In this document: piece after piece, positions 45,463-53,865 of the stretch
How the letters are laid out: every line of letters begins with the position of its first letter
Position numbering within the stretch: position 1 is the stretch's first letter
Origin: Verrucomicrobiota bacterium
Lineage (GTDB): Bacteria; Verrucomicrobiota; Verrucomicrobiia; Limisphaerales; UBA1319
Length of the DNA stretch: 64,000 nucleotides
NCBI GenBank assembly: GCA_022709905.1
Contig: JAKLHY010000017.1
Coordinates: forward strand, 1-64,000
Direction of reading: 5' to 3'
Notes under the pieces: generated by a model
Databases searched by the model: none
Told to the model about the DNA's origin: nothing
Seen by the model: only the letters and a program-made list of their open reading frames with translations
Program-made: the position numbers and the translations under genes

Positions 45463-46233
45463 TCATCGCAGCCAATCCACGATCATTGAATGGAAGATCA
45501 GCTCCAGACCCGCCAGGAACGTCAGGACATAGACCATCCGCGTAAACCAAGCGTCGGAGAATCGGCGATTGAGCCAGACACCCAACCAGACGCCCAGGGG
45601 CACCAGCGGCAAGTAGACCAGGCTCGTCTGGATAGTGGATCCAGTGATGATCTGGTTCCCAACAAAAAAGGGCAGCTTGATCCAGTTGACCCAGGTGAAA
45701 ATCAACACGTTTGTCCCCACGTAGATCTCCTTGGGCAGGCGCTGAGGAATCAGAAACAGACTGACAACTGGCCCGGCCCCGTGGGCAAAAGAGGAGGTCA
45801 CGCCTGTCCCGATCCCGCAGGGCACTCCCACCCAGTGGTTGGGGGCGAATGCGCCTTCGGCCTTGAAAACGAGCTCTTTGCACCACTGAAACAGCACAAA
45901 AGCAACGGCCAGAACCCCGATCGCCACGTTTAGCTGGTGCGAAGAAAACCGTCCGATGAAATGCACTCCAATCACAACTCCCGCCACGACGCCGGGAAGA
46001 AGATAGCCCAGGTTCTTTCGCTCCCACTTGCCCCAATAATGATAAAGGGAAAACAGATCACCGGCACAGAGCAAGGGCAACAGGATGCCAATGGCCGATC
46101 GTGGATCGAACGCCATGACACATAACGGTGTAGTCAGCATCCCCAGCCCCCCTCCAAAACCCGCCTTGGACAATCCAATGAACAGAACCGCCAGACCGGC
46201 GGTCAGCTGATGCGGCCATGCATGGATCTCCAT
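45463..46233 (-). CDS. TauE/SafE family sulfite/sulfonate-type permease
   Basis: A 256-residue membrane protein of the TauE/SafE family, with about eight TMs and the family start LAVLFIGLSKAGFGGGLGMLTTPLCV and the repeat SSFAHGAGPVVSLFLIPQRLPK in the second half. Members move sulfite, sulfoacetate or other organosulfur anions, but specificity cannot be read here. The start at 46233 (MEIHAWPHQL) is an ATG; an in-frame TTG lies upstream. A hairpin without T-run (46260-46279) lies between it and rplI. Confidence 0.86.
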   Translation of the reverse strand: MEIHAWPHQLTAGLAVLFIGLSKAGFGGGLGMLTTPLCVMAFDPRSAIGILLPLLCAGDLFSLYHYWGKWERKNLGYLLPGVVAGVVIGVHFIGRFSSHQLNVAIGVLAVAFVLFQWCKELVFKAEGAFAPNHWVGVPCGIGTGVTSSFAHGAGPVVSLFLIPQRLPKEIYVGTNVLIFTWVNWIKLPFFVGNQIITGSTIQTSLVYLPLVPLGVWLGVWLNRRFSDAWFTRMVYVLTFLAGLELIFHSMIVDWLR

Positions 46234-46363
46234 GGGGATGGGTGACGTACAAACCAACAGCGCGGTGAAATTACCGCGCCATCATGCGTCCTTCATGCCG
46301 CCCAGGAGATGCCGGGAGGGCTGAAAAAAGGCATTCGCAGGGCGTGCCAAAACAAAGGGGAAC

Positions 46364-46966
46364 CTAACTCGACTGCCCGGGAGCCTCGCGCGACGTTTTT
46401 GTCTTACGCTCGGGCCTTTCCCTCCGGCCTTCTTTTCGGCCTTCGGCTTTGTCCGAACCAGCGGCTTTGGCCTCGGTCCCTGTGGCTTCGGTAATCAGGG
46501 GTGTTGCGGGTTTCGCACTCTCCACGTGCAGCTTGATGGAGGAGATGACATCGGCGTGCAAGCGCAGTTCAACCTCATGGTCTCCGGTGCTGCGGATCGG
46601 TTTTTCGAGGTGGATCTTCCGTTTGTCCAGAGAGACATCGAACTGGCTTTTCAGTTCATCGGCGATGGTGCCTGCCGTGATGGAGCCGAACATCTTGTTA
46701 TCTTCGCCAGTCTTGACTGTAATATTGAGGGTCAACTTGGACAACGACTTGGCCAACTCGGTCATAGCGTTCAGTTCATGCGCCTCGCGCTCGGCCCGAC
46801 GCTGTTTCAGCACCTCCAACCGTCGCTTGTTTGCGGCCGTCAGAGGAATGGCCAGTTTCTGAGGAAACAAGTAATTGCGGGCGTAGCCTGCCGCGACCTT
46901 GACCTGGTCGGACTCAGCGCCCAGATCCACTACGTTGTGGGTAAGAATCACATCAATCTTTGCCAT
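46364..46966 (-). CDS. rplI: Large ribosomal subunit protein bL9 with extended C-terminus
   Basis: A 200-residue L9, about 50 longer than usual. The N-terminal domain has VDLGAESDQVKVAAGYARNYLFPQKLAIPLT; the second domain is complete to about residue 150 (FGSITAGTIADELKS). After VESAKPATP the tail is charged, Glu/Arg/Lys-rich and probably disordered. Last gene of the prs-rplY-pth-rpsF-ssb-rplI run; rpsR is not between it and ssb. Confidence 0.95.
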   Translation of the reverse strand: MAKIDVILTHNVVDLGAESDQVKVAAGYARNYLFPQKLAIPLTAANKRRLEVLKQRRAEREAHELNAMTELAKSLSKLTLNITVKTGEDNKMFGSITAGTIADELKSQFDVSLDKRKIHLEKPIRSTGDHEVELRLHADVISSIKLHVESAKPATPLITEATGTEAKAAGSDKAEGRKEGRRERPERKTKTSREAPGQSS

Positions 46967-47022
46967 AAACTATCCCATGCTTGAATCATTAACGCTCTGG
47001 ATGAAACGAGAATATTTCGGTT

Positions 47023-47481
47023 CTAGAAGGGGACATCATCGTCCCCAACCGGCGCATCCATCTCCGCAGGGGCGGCGGTCGAGGAATTCGTAGGAGCGGC
47101 TGGGGCTGTCTGACGCGGGGCGTCTCCGCCCGCCATCTCCCGACCGCGCCCGGAATCCAGGAATTGAAAGCTTTCGCAGACAACCAGCAACCGGCTGCGT
47201 TTTTGGTTGGTCTGCTTATCATCCCAGGTATCCAGCCTTAAGCGGCCTTCCACCAGAACAGGGCTGCCTTTCTTCAGATACTGGCCGATGGTTTCGGCTG
47301 TCTTGCCGAAGGCTTCCACATCGACAAAGACGGCTTCTTCTTTCTGCTGGCCGGCTTCGTCGCGCCAGCGTCGATTGATGGCCAAACCCAACTTGACCAC
47401 CGCCGTACCTTTGGGGGTGTATCGCAGTTCCGGATCCCGGGTCAAGTTCCCGGCCAGGATGACTTTGTTGAAGTTGGCCAT
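47023..47481 (-). CDS. ssb: Single-stranded DNA-binding protein
   Basis: A 152-residue SSB with the OB fold (NKVILAGNLTRDPELRYTPKGTAVVKLGLAINRRW, VEGRLRLDTWDDKQTNQKRSRLLVV split) and the acidic interaction tail ending DDDVPF, which recruits repair and replication partners. The linker is Ala/Thr-rich. Between rpsF and rplI, as in many bacteria. Only 56 bp separate it from rplI. Confidence 0.96.
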   Translation of the reverse strand: MANFNKVILAGNLTRDPELRYTPKGTAVVKLGLAINRRWRDEAGQQKEEAVFVDVEAFGKTAETIGQYLKKGSPVLVEGRLRLDTWDDKQTNQKRSRLLVVCESFQFLDSGRGREMAGGDAPRQTAPAAPTNSSTAAPAEMDAPVGDDDVPF

Positions 47482-47493
47482 GGGACGCCTGAT

Positions 47494-47802
47494 CTAATTG
47501 GTGGCGGCCTTTTGCGGCGGCGCATCGGTGAAAACTACGCGGTAAATCTCCTCTCGCAGCGTAAACACGGACCGCAACTGGGCAATCGCCTGGGGTTGGC
47601 TCTCAAAAATCACGTTGACATAGAAACCCGCGGGCATGCTCTTATTGCTCACCCGCGCGAAAGGACGCCGATCCATCTTCTGCACCGTCTCCACTTTGCC
47701 CCCGACGTTGGTGATTTCAGCGCTGATCTTGTCAACGGCCTCTTTGACGCCCTCATCGCGTCCCGCAGTGTTCAAAATAAACAAGCCTTCGTATCTTTTC
47801 AC
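47494..47802 (-). CDS. rpsF: Small ribosomal subunit protein bS6
   Basis: A 102-residue S6: KRYEGLFILNTAGRDEGVKEAVDKI, PFARVSNKSMPAGFYVNVIFES (typical beta strands), and a short tail. Its ATG overlaps the pth stop by four bases, and ssb begins 12 bp after its stop, so the three are cotranslated. S18, its usual ribosome partner, is not encoded nearby. Confidence 0.95.
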   Translation of the reverse strand: MKRYEGLFILNTAGRDEGVKEAVDKISAEITNVGGKVETVQKMDRRPFARVSNKSMPAGFYVNVIFESQPQAIAQLRSVFTLREEIYRVVFTDAPPQKAATN

Positions 47803-48407
47803 TCCACGTTCCTTTGTTCGGTTGTTTGAACCATTCCGTTAAAGTTATTCATGGCCTGCGCAATGCCGTGTTGAATCCAACATTTCACCTGTTCAGCGGC
47901 CCGATTCAACATGCGCTCCGCCACCGCCCATTCTTCGGCCAGAAATCCATCGAGCACATGCCGGGCAATCTCCCGGCCCCCGGACTCCGGACGCCCGATA
48001 CCCAACCGCAACCGGGGCAGCTGTTCGGTCCCCAGATGCTCGATCACCGAAGCCAAACCGTGATGCCCCCCGCTGCCGCCTTGAGGACGCAACCGCAACT
48101 CGCCCAACGGAAGATCGGCATCGTCGAGCACGATCAGAACCCGATCTTGGGGTATTTGATAATACCTTGTCAACGCCCCAACCGCCTGGCCACTGAGATT
48201 CATGTAAGTCTGTGGTTGGCACAGCAGAACCCGCTTTTCGCCCTCTCGGACGACTGCCATATGGGCTTGAAAGCGTGTTTCAGCCCGCCACTGGGCCTTC
48301 CACTGCTCCGCCAGGATGTCCGCCAGAAGGAAACCGGCGTTATGGCGCGTCCTGGCATACTCACGGCCGGGATTTCCCAAGCCCGCAATAAGAAAAGCCT
48401 CTTCCAT
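47799..48407 (-). CDS. pth: Peptidyl-tRNA hydrolase
   Basis: A 202-residue Pth that recycles peptidyl-tRNA. Visible are IAGLGNPGREYARTRHNAGFLLAD (catalytic Asn and His), KPQTYMNLSG-type segment (here CQPQTYMNLSGQAV), VLIVLDDADLPLGELRLRPQGGSGGHHGL split over 90-118, and RLGIGRPESG. Overlaps rpsF by four bases. Confidence 0.95.
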   Translation of the reverse strand: MEEAFLIAGLGNPGREYARTRHNAGFLLADILAEQWKAQWRAETRFQAHMAVVREGEKRVLLCQPQTYMNLSGQAVGALTRYYQIPQDRVLIVLDDADLPLGELRLRPQGGSGGHHGLASVIEHLGTEQLPRLRLGIGRPESGGREIARHVLDGFLAEEWAVAERMLNRAAEQVKCWIQHGIAQAMNNFNGMVQTTEQRNVE

Positions 48408-48443
48408 TCCCAGGCTGGATCCAACACCCCGGCATCCTCCCCG

Positions 48444-49196
48444 TTATTTCTTCTTCTCGGGTTCTTTGCCAGCGGTTTTCTCGGAGGCAGCCGCCTTGGC
48501 CGGCGCCGCAGCCTTGCCAGGAGCGGCCTTCGCCCCGCCCTCTCCCTCCTCGGCTCCTTCTTCCTTCTTTTCACGGATAACTTCCGGTTCGGCCAGAGCT
48601 TCGCCAGCGGCGGGAGCGGCTTCCTCCACCTCAGCGATAGGAGCGGCAACCGCAATCACCGAAATACGCTTGTCACCCAGGATTTCAACATCGGGCGGCG
48701 CCTTGATATCCCCGATATGGATTGCCTGTCCGATTTCCAGGTGGCTGACATCCACCGTGATGATGTCGGGCAAATCCTTGAGAAAAGCCCGCACCTTGAT
48801 CTTAAAGAGCACGTGTTCCAAAATTCCGCCGCCCTTAACCCCAATGGCCTCGCCCACGGACTCCACCGGCACGGAAATGGTCACTTTTTCCTGCTCGCTG
48901 ACTTCGTGGAGATCCAGGTGCAGCACTTGGCCACTGAGCGGATGATGTTGGATTTCCTGAACCAAAGCCAAATGCCCTCCCTGCGCGTCGCCCTCCACTT
49001 CGAGATTCACCAGGATGTTCTCGGACGCGGAGTGGAGAATCATGTTCTCGACATCCTTGGCTCCCAGATCCAAAACTTGAGGCTGGCGCTGCCGCCCATA
49101 GATTACAGCGGGCACCCGACCGGCCGTCCGGAGTTTTTTCATACCGCCGCGCCGACTCAACGTGCGCGGCATTGCTTTTAATGCTACAGGTTTCAT
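48444..49196 (-). CDS. rplY: Large ribosomal subunit protein bL25, Ctc type, with Ala/Glu/Lys-rich tail
   Basis: A 250-residue L25/Ctc 5S rRNA-binding protein. The first 95 residues are the L25 domain (GGMKKLRTAGRVPAVIYGR, LVQEIQHHPLSGQVLHLDLHEV), residues 96-185 the TL5 domain (ILEHVLFKIKVRAFLKDLPDIITVDVSHL). The last 60 or so residues are low-complexity Ala, Glu and Lys. It lies 34 bp downstream of prs, the usual pairing. Confidence 0.94.
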   Translation of the reverse strand: MKPVALKAMPRTLSRRGGMKKLRTAGRVPAVIYGRQRQPQVLDLGAKDVENMILHSASENILVNLEVEGDAQGGHLALVQEIQHHPLSGQVLHLDLHEVSEQEKVTISVPVESVGEAIGVKGGGILEHVLFKIKVRAFLKDLPDIITVDVSHLEIGQAIHIGDIKAPPDVEILGDKRISVIAVAAPIAEVEEAAPAAGEALAEPEVIREKKEEGAEEGEGGAKAAPGKAAAPAKAAASEKTAGKEPEKKK

Positions 49197-49230
49197 CGTC
49201 TCAACTTACACTTCCGGCGAGGCCTTGGGC

Positions 49231-50175
49231 CTAACTGGTCCGCCCGCCCTTAAATTCAAAAAGCGATGTCACCGAAGAATTACTGTGAATACGCTTTATC
49301 GCTTCACCTAACAGGCCTGCCACTGACAAGGCCACCAACTGTACCCCATCAATGGCAGGGTGGGGAACACTATCAGTCGTAATCAGCTCGTCAATAGCAG
49401 ATTTTCGCAATCTTTCGATCCCCAGGTCATTGAGGATGGCATGCGAAACACAAGCCAGTATCTTCCTGGCTCCCATGCGCTTCAAAAGATCGGCCGCCGA
49501 AGTCAGAGTGCCGGCGGTCTCCGTCAAATCATCGACCAGCAGGACGTTCTTGTCCTTGATCTCTCCGATCATCGTCATGGCCTCGGTCTCTGTGGGGCTC
49601 TTCCGGCGCTTGGCCACAATCGCCAATCCCGCCTCCATCACCTGGGAAAACGCGTGGGCCATCTTGAGCCCTCCCACATCGGGACTCACCACCACCAGAT
49701 CGCGCAAACGCATCTTTTTTAGATATTTGTACATGACAGGCGCCGCGTACAAATGATCCACAGGGATGTCAAAAAAGCCTTGAATTTGCTGGGCATGGAG
49801 GTCCATGGTCAGGATCCTGTTGGCCCCCGAGGCCACCAGTAAGTTGGCGACCAATTTGGCGGTGATAGGCACACGCGGCTGATCTTTGCGATCCTGTCGG
49901 GCGTATCCGTAAAACGGCATCACCGCGGTGATCCGCGTCGCGCTGGCGCGCCTCAAGGCATCAATCATGATGAAGAGTTCCATCAGATTGTGGTTGGTCG
50001 GCGGGCAAGTTGATTGGATCACATACACATCCTGACCTCGGACATTTTCTTCAATCTTCACGAAGGTCTCACCGTCAGGAAACGCGCTCACGCTGGCCTT
50101 ACCCAACTCGATGCCAATATAATCACAGATCGCTTTGGACAATGCCGGATTTGAATTGCCGGAATAAATTTTCAC
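49231..50175 (-). CDS. prs: Ribose-phosphate pyrophosphokinase (PRPP synthetase)
   Basis: A 314-residue PRPP synthetase that makes the PRPP needed by PurD's pathway and NadC. Signatures: KIYSGNSNPALSKAI at the N-terminus, FPDGETFVKIEENVRG, YGYARQDRKDQPR (ATP), DLHAQQIQGFFDIPVDHL, and the PRPP loop NVLLVDDLTETAGTL (the usual Asp-Asp is kept; the later Asp-Thr is Glu-Thr). The start is taken as GTG 50175; no strong ribosome site is visible, and a TTG at 50214 is also in frame. First gene of the rplY-pth-rpsF-ssb-rplI set. Confidence 0.95.
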   Translation of the reverse strand: MKIYSGNSNPALSKAICDYIGIELGKASVSAFPDGETFVKIEENVRGQDVYVIQSTCPPTNHNLMELFIMIDALRRASATRITAVMPFYGYARQDRKDQPRVPITAKLVANLLVASGANRILTMDLHAQQIQGFFDIPVDHLYAAPVMYKYLKKMRLRDLVVVSPDVGGLKMAHAFSQVMEAGLAIVAKRRKSPTETEAMTMIGEIKDKNVLLVDDLTETAGTLTSAADLLKRMGARKILACVSHAILNDLGIERLRKSAIDELITTDSVPHPAIDGVQLVALSVAGLLGEAIKRIHSNSSVTSLFEFKGGRTS

Positions 50176-50318
50176 AAAAAAAATTGTCGAATCCCCAGCA
50201 GAATTCCGACCCAACCTCGGGACGGGAATGCTGCCAATCCAAGGGCAAAATGTAACCTTCCCAATTGCCCCCGCAAGAGTAATGTTCGTTCCGCATGCGA
50301 GAATCCAAAGCGTTGCTC

Positions 50319-51467
50319 ATGCCGGAACCCAAACCTCAAGTGTCCAGGCCTGCGTTGCATGACCTGCCGCGACCCCTACTGGCTTTGGCTCCAATGCAGG
50401 ATATTACGGATCTGGCCTTCTGGAACCTCCAGGCGGATTATGGGGAGGCCGACCTGGTATATACTCCCTATTTTCGTGTCCACGCCACTTCCCGGCTCAA
50501 CCGGACCCTCCTCGGATCCATCACCCAAAGCCCGCCCCACCGGCGCGTCATCGCGCAAATCATTGGCGAAGACATTCCCTCCATCGTCCGCACCGCTCTG
50601 GAACTGCAGCAATATCGCATCGCGGCCATCGACCTCAACCTCGGTTGCCCGGCCCCCATCGTGTGCCGAAAAAAGGTGGGAGGCGGCCTATTGCGCATCC
50701 GGGACAAAATCGACGCCATACTGGCCGCCCTGCGCAGCGCCGTCACCATTCCCCTGACAGTGAAGACACGACTGGGGTATGATTCGACTGAGGCCTTCGT
50801 GGACTTGCTGGAACTATTTCGGAAAAACTCAATTGATTTGCTAACAGTACATGCAAGAACAGTCAAGGATATGTATGGCGGTCATGTTCAATATGACCTG
50901 ATTTCCGAAGCCGTCCGGAAGCTTTCCTGTCCTGTTCTGGCCAACGGAGACATCGTCAATCCCCAACAGGGCCTTGACATCTTATCGTGCACAGGAGCCC
51001 ACGGGTTGATGGTCGGGCGCGGCGCAATCAGAAATCCTTGGATTTTCGCCCAAATCCGCGCCATGGTCGCCGGTCGTTCGCCGATCTATCCCACGGGGCG
51101 GGAAATGCGGGATTACCTGCTCCATTTGCAGCAATCCGTCCGCTGGGCCGGAGGCACGGAACACCAGCATGTCGAGCGGATGAAGAAACATCTCCAATTC
51201 ATTGGACCCGGAATCGACCCGTCGGGTCTTTTTCTCCACCAGATCCTCCGTGTCCGGACGGTGGCTGAATTCGACAGGGTGGTTCACCAGTGGCTTGACC
51301 ACCGGAAAGTCCTGCCCCTGTCGCTTCACAGCGAGGATCCACCGGCTATCTCCGTTCCCCACCTCATGCCTGAAGAAAAACGCGAGAAGCCTTCGCGAGA
51401 ATTACGGATTCCAGAACTCTTTAGCCACGGAACCGGGCCATCGAAATGGCCTCTGGAGGTTCGATAG
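50319..51467 (+). CDS. dus: tRNA-dihydrouridine synthase
   Basis: A 382-residue FMN flavoprotein that reduces uridines in tRNA. The N-terminal barrel starts LALAPMQDITDLAFWNLQADYGEADLVYTP, with IAAIDLNLGCPAPIVCRKKVGGGLL (Cys region), PLTVKTRLGYD, LLTVHARTVKDMYGG and ANGDIVN; GLMVGRGAIRNPWIF closes the FMN site. The C-terminal helical RNA-binding part follows. It is closest in style to the DusB/DusC groups, and I cannot assign the position modified. Divergent from prs. Start at 50319; 50295 is also in frame. Confidence 0.9.
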   Translation: MPEPKPQVSRPALHDLPRPLLALAPMQDITDLAFWNLQADYGEADLVYTPYFRVHATSRLNRTLLGSITQSPPHRRVIAQIIGEDIPSIVRTALELQQYRIAAIDLNLGCPAPIVCRKKVGGGLLRIRDKIDAILAALRSAVTIPLTVKTRLGYDSTEAFVDLLELFRKNSIDLLTVHARTVKDMYGGHVQYDLISEAVRKLSCPVLANGDIVNPQQGLDILSCTGAHGLMVGRGAIRNPWIFAQIRAMVAGRSPIYPTGREMRDYLLHLQQSVRWAGGTEHQHVERMKKHLQFIGPGIDPSGLFLHQILRVRTVAEFDRVVHQWLDHRKVLPLSLHSEDPPAISVPHLMPEEKREKPSRELRIPELFSHGTGPSKWPLEVR

Positions 51468-51482
51468 AGCGAAATCGAATTC

Positions 51483-53189
51483 TTAGTCCTCCGGCAAGGG
51501 TTGGTCTTTGGTTTCGGGGGCCCAAATCAGGGACACGAGGCCAATCAAGTAAACCATCGACAGGATGATTGCCGCCGATCGAAACGGCATCCAGGTGCTC
51601 ATCCATGCCATAAGCAGGTTGAAGGGAACCGTCAGAAACCGCACCACGTTATAGCAGAAACCGACACCGGTGCCTCTCAGCCGCGTCGGATAGAGCTCAG
51701 GGAAGTAGATGGAGTATCCCGCAAACACCGCGAGCTGCGCAAAGCCCATCATTGGCAGCATCCAGTAGACATCGGTTTCGGTGCGGAGCGAATTGAACAC
51801 GTAGGCGGTGGTGAGAAGGCAGAGGACGAAGGCCCCCGCAAAGGCCTTGCGCCGGTTGAAATAGGAAGCCACCATGGTAAAAACCATCATTCCCGTCAGA
51901 GAACCGACATCCTGAAGCAGCAGGCCTCGGCTGCGCACCCCGTCGATGTAACTCTGGATGCTGGCGATTGCTCCGGGGAAAGCCTGCTCCAACAACTGCC
52001 GATTCAGGAAGGCCACGTCCGCAGGCGTGCCGGCTTGCTCGACCTTGCCAAGCAGGTTGATCGTGTTCTTTTTCAAGGGAATCGATCGGAAGGCATTGGA
52101 TTCATAGAGACTGGGCCCCTCGATGATTCGGTTGAAATCCGCTGTCAGAGCCGGAACCAGGTCGGACAGGGAGGCATTGGGATCGGTCGCTTGGGCCAGT
52201 CGGGTTTGGATTTCCGGCGAGAAGCGTTGCCGGATGAATTGTGCAGCCGTCAGCGAGACATCCCGGGTCATTGCGACGATTTGAGACGGCCGCGTGAGAT
52301 CGGACTCTCTTAACGGGCTGTGCTGAAGGGCACTCGTCACGAGTTCCGGGGAAAAAAAACCAATGCCCCACAGTCCCACCATTCCTGACACTCCTAATCC
52401 CAAGCCGACGAACGTATTCTTCCGCCATCGCGGGTGACGAAAAAGGGCCAAGGGAGAGCCGACGCATCCCATCGACTTCCCGGCTTTGGCTTCGGCCTTG
52501 GCGTTTCTCCAGGCCTCGGGTTCGCGGAGAAAAAACACAATCGGCACGACCAGCAATGCGGGGAGAATGCCGACAAAAAACAGAAGACGCCATCCCGAGG
52601 ACGACGCGATGCCCAATAGATCCCCCAGGGCCACGTTTTCGGCTCCGGGCTGGATTTTCATGCTGATGATCGTCCCAGTGATGTTCCCGGTGGCGGACAA
52701 GGCCTGCAGGGATCCCAGCGCCAGAGAACGGAATCCTCCGGGAACGCTTTCCGCCACCAAGGTTGTCGCGGCTCCAAACATGCCGCCCACCCCCAATCCC
52801 ACCAAGAAACGATACAGAGTGAAATCAATCCAGGTCTGGGCAAATCCGGACAGGCCGGTGAAGCTCGAATAGACCAGCAAGGTCGCCACCATGGTCTTAA
52901 CCCGGCCCCATTTGTCGCTCAACATGCCAAACAACAAGCCGCCGGTTCCCCATCCAATCATCATCGCGGCGACAGCGTAGTTAAGATATTTCGAAAGCGC
53001 AGCCTGCGCCGCCGCATCGCTGCCCAACAACTCTTTGAGCGCTGACTCCTTGGCCACGGTAAACAACCGCTGATCCATGCAGTCAAAAAGCCAGCCTGCG
53101 GAGGCGATGATGACCACCAGCCAGTGGTAAAACGTGACGTCCTTAAAAATACCCGGGCGGGGTTCCGACGAGGAAACAGGAGTGCTCAT
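51483..53189 (-). CDS. MFS transporter with a large periplasmic insertion between TM7 and TM8
   Basis: A 568-residue major facilitator protein, about 140 residues longer than usual. Motif A is FGMLSDKWGRVKTM (88-100), and twelve TMs can be counted. Between TM7 (258-279) and TM8 (424-446) an insertion of roughly 140 hydrophilic, helical residues (SPLRESDLTR...EQAFPGAIASIQSY) is predicted to face the periplasm. A similar plan occurs in sialate/sugar-type transporters of Verrucomicrobia and Planctomycetes, but the substrate here is unknown. It has its own candidate promoter and lies next to the ribosomal terminator. Confidence 0.85.
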   Translation of the reverse strand: MSTPVSSSEPRPGIFKDVTFYHWLVVIIASAGWLFDCMDQRLFTVAKESALKELLGSDAAAQAALSKYLNYAVAAMMIGWGTGGLLFGMLSDKWGRVKTMVATLLVYSSFTGLSGFAQTWIDFTLYRFLVGLGVGGMFGAATTLVAESVPGGFRSLALGSLQALSATGNITGTIISMKIQPGAENVALGDLLGIASSSGWRLLFFVGILPALLVVPIVFFLREPEAWRNAKAEAKAGKSMGCVGSPLALFRHPRWRKNTFVGLGLGVSGMVGLWGIGFFSPELVTSALQHSPLRESDLTRPSQIVAMTRDVSLTAAQFIRQRFSPEIQTRLAQATDPNASLSDLVPALTADFNRIIEGPSLYESNAFRSIPLKKNTINLLGKVEQAGTPADVAFLNRQLLEQAFPGAIASIQSYIDGVRSRGLLLQDVGSLTGMMVFTMVASYFNRRKAFAGAFVLCLLTTAYVFNSLRTETDVYWMLPMMGFAQLAVFAGYSIYFPELYPTRLRGTGVGFCYNVVRFLTVPFNLLMAWMSTWMPFRSAAIILSMVYLIGLVSLIWAPETKDQPLPED

Positions 53190-53221
53190 GATGGTTCTTG
53201 CTTTGGCATTGGATCGTCTCC

Positions 53222-53250
53222 ATCCTCCGGATCCTCCTGTTTTGTGTCAA
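53222..53250 (-). promoter_or_regulatory. Candidate promoter for the MFS gene
   Basis: On the minus strand a perfect TTGACA (53250-53245), 17-base spacer, and GAGGAT (53227-53222). The second box is poor, so confidence is limited. It lies between the rplQ terminator and the MFS start at 53189. Confidence 0.35.
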
Positions 53251-53332
53251 GAAACCTCTGCGGATTGATGCTCAAGAAGCCCTCCAATCCAGGTTAAAAA
53301 CCGGTTTGGACGGTTTTCCAATCAAAGAAAAG

Positions 53333-53353
53333 GCCCGTCACAAGGACGGGCCC
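53333..53353 (-). terminator. Intrinsic terminator of the spc-alpha ribosomal operon
   Basis: On the minus strand GGCCCGTC pairs with GACGGGCC across a 5-base loop and is followed by TTTTCTTT. It lies about 25 bp after the rplQ stop (53379). This closes the operon before the MFS gene. Confidence 0.88.
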
Positions 53354-53378
53354 GCAATTGTCATATGCCGATCGCAGC

Positions 53379-53852
53379 TTAGCTGGGTTTGACAGACTCT
53401 GGGCTGGACGGGGAAGGTTCCGCAGACGCGGCCGCAGGCGCGGGTGTGCTTGCGGGCGTCTCGGCCTTGGTTTCCGCGACGGCGGTTCCTGCGGGCGGAA
53501 GATCCACCCATTCCAGAATGGCGAGTTGAGACGCGTCTCCGCGACGCTGATGCATTCGCACGATGCGCGTATATCCCCCGTGTCGGTCTTTCTGTGTTGG
53601 GGCGATTTCGTTAAACAAAATTCGCACGGCATCTTCCTGGTGCAGGCGCGAAACGGCCAATCTTCTGTCACTCAGGGTGCCGCTCTTGCCCAAGGTGACC
53701 ATCTTTTCAACCAAAGGGCGGGCGGCTTTGGCTTTGGCTAGGGTAGTCGTGATCCGGCGTTCCTTGATGAGGCTGCAAACCAGATTGGCCAGCATGGCAT
53801 TGCGATGCGAACTTGTGCGGCCCAGTTTGGCGGTTCTCTTTAAATGGCGCAT
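53379..53852 (-). CDS. rplQ: Large ribosomal subunit protein bL17 with extended tail
   Basis: A 157-residue L17. The core LKRTAKLGRTSSHRNAMLANLVCSLI and ITTTLAKAKAARPLVEKMVTL is followed by GGYTRIVRMHQRRGD and EWVDLP, where the normal protein stops near residue 117-120. A further 37 residues are Ala/Pro/Glu/Ser-rich. Last gene of the operon, 13 bp after rpoA; a terminator follows. Confidence 0.96.
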   Translation of the reverse strand: MRHLKRTAKLGRTSSHRNAMLANLVCSLIKERRITTTLAKAKAARPLVEKMVTLGKSGTLSDRRLAVSRLHQEDAVRILFNEIAPTQKDRHGGYTRIVRMHQRRGDASQLAILEWVDLPPAGTAVAETKAETPASTPAPAAASAEPSPSSPESVKPS

Positions 53853-53865
53853 ATGGCTAAGTCAA

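Noticed and set aside
46260..46279. Hairpin GCGCGGT/ACCGCGC downstream of rplI considered as terminator
   Set aside because: No T-run follows on either strand and it sits about 85 bp beyond the rplI stop; a termination role is not supported.
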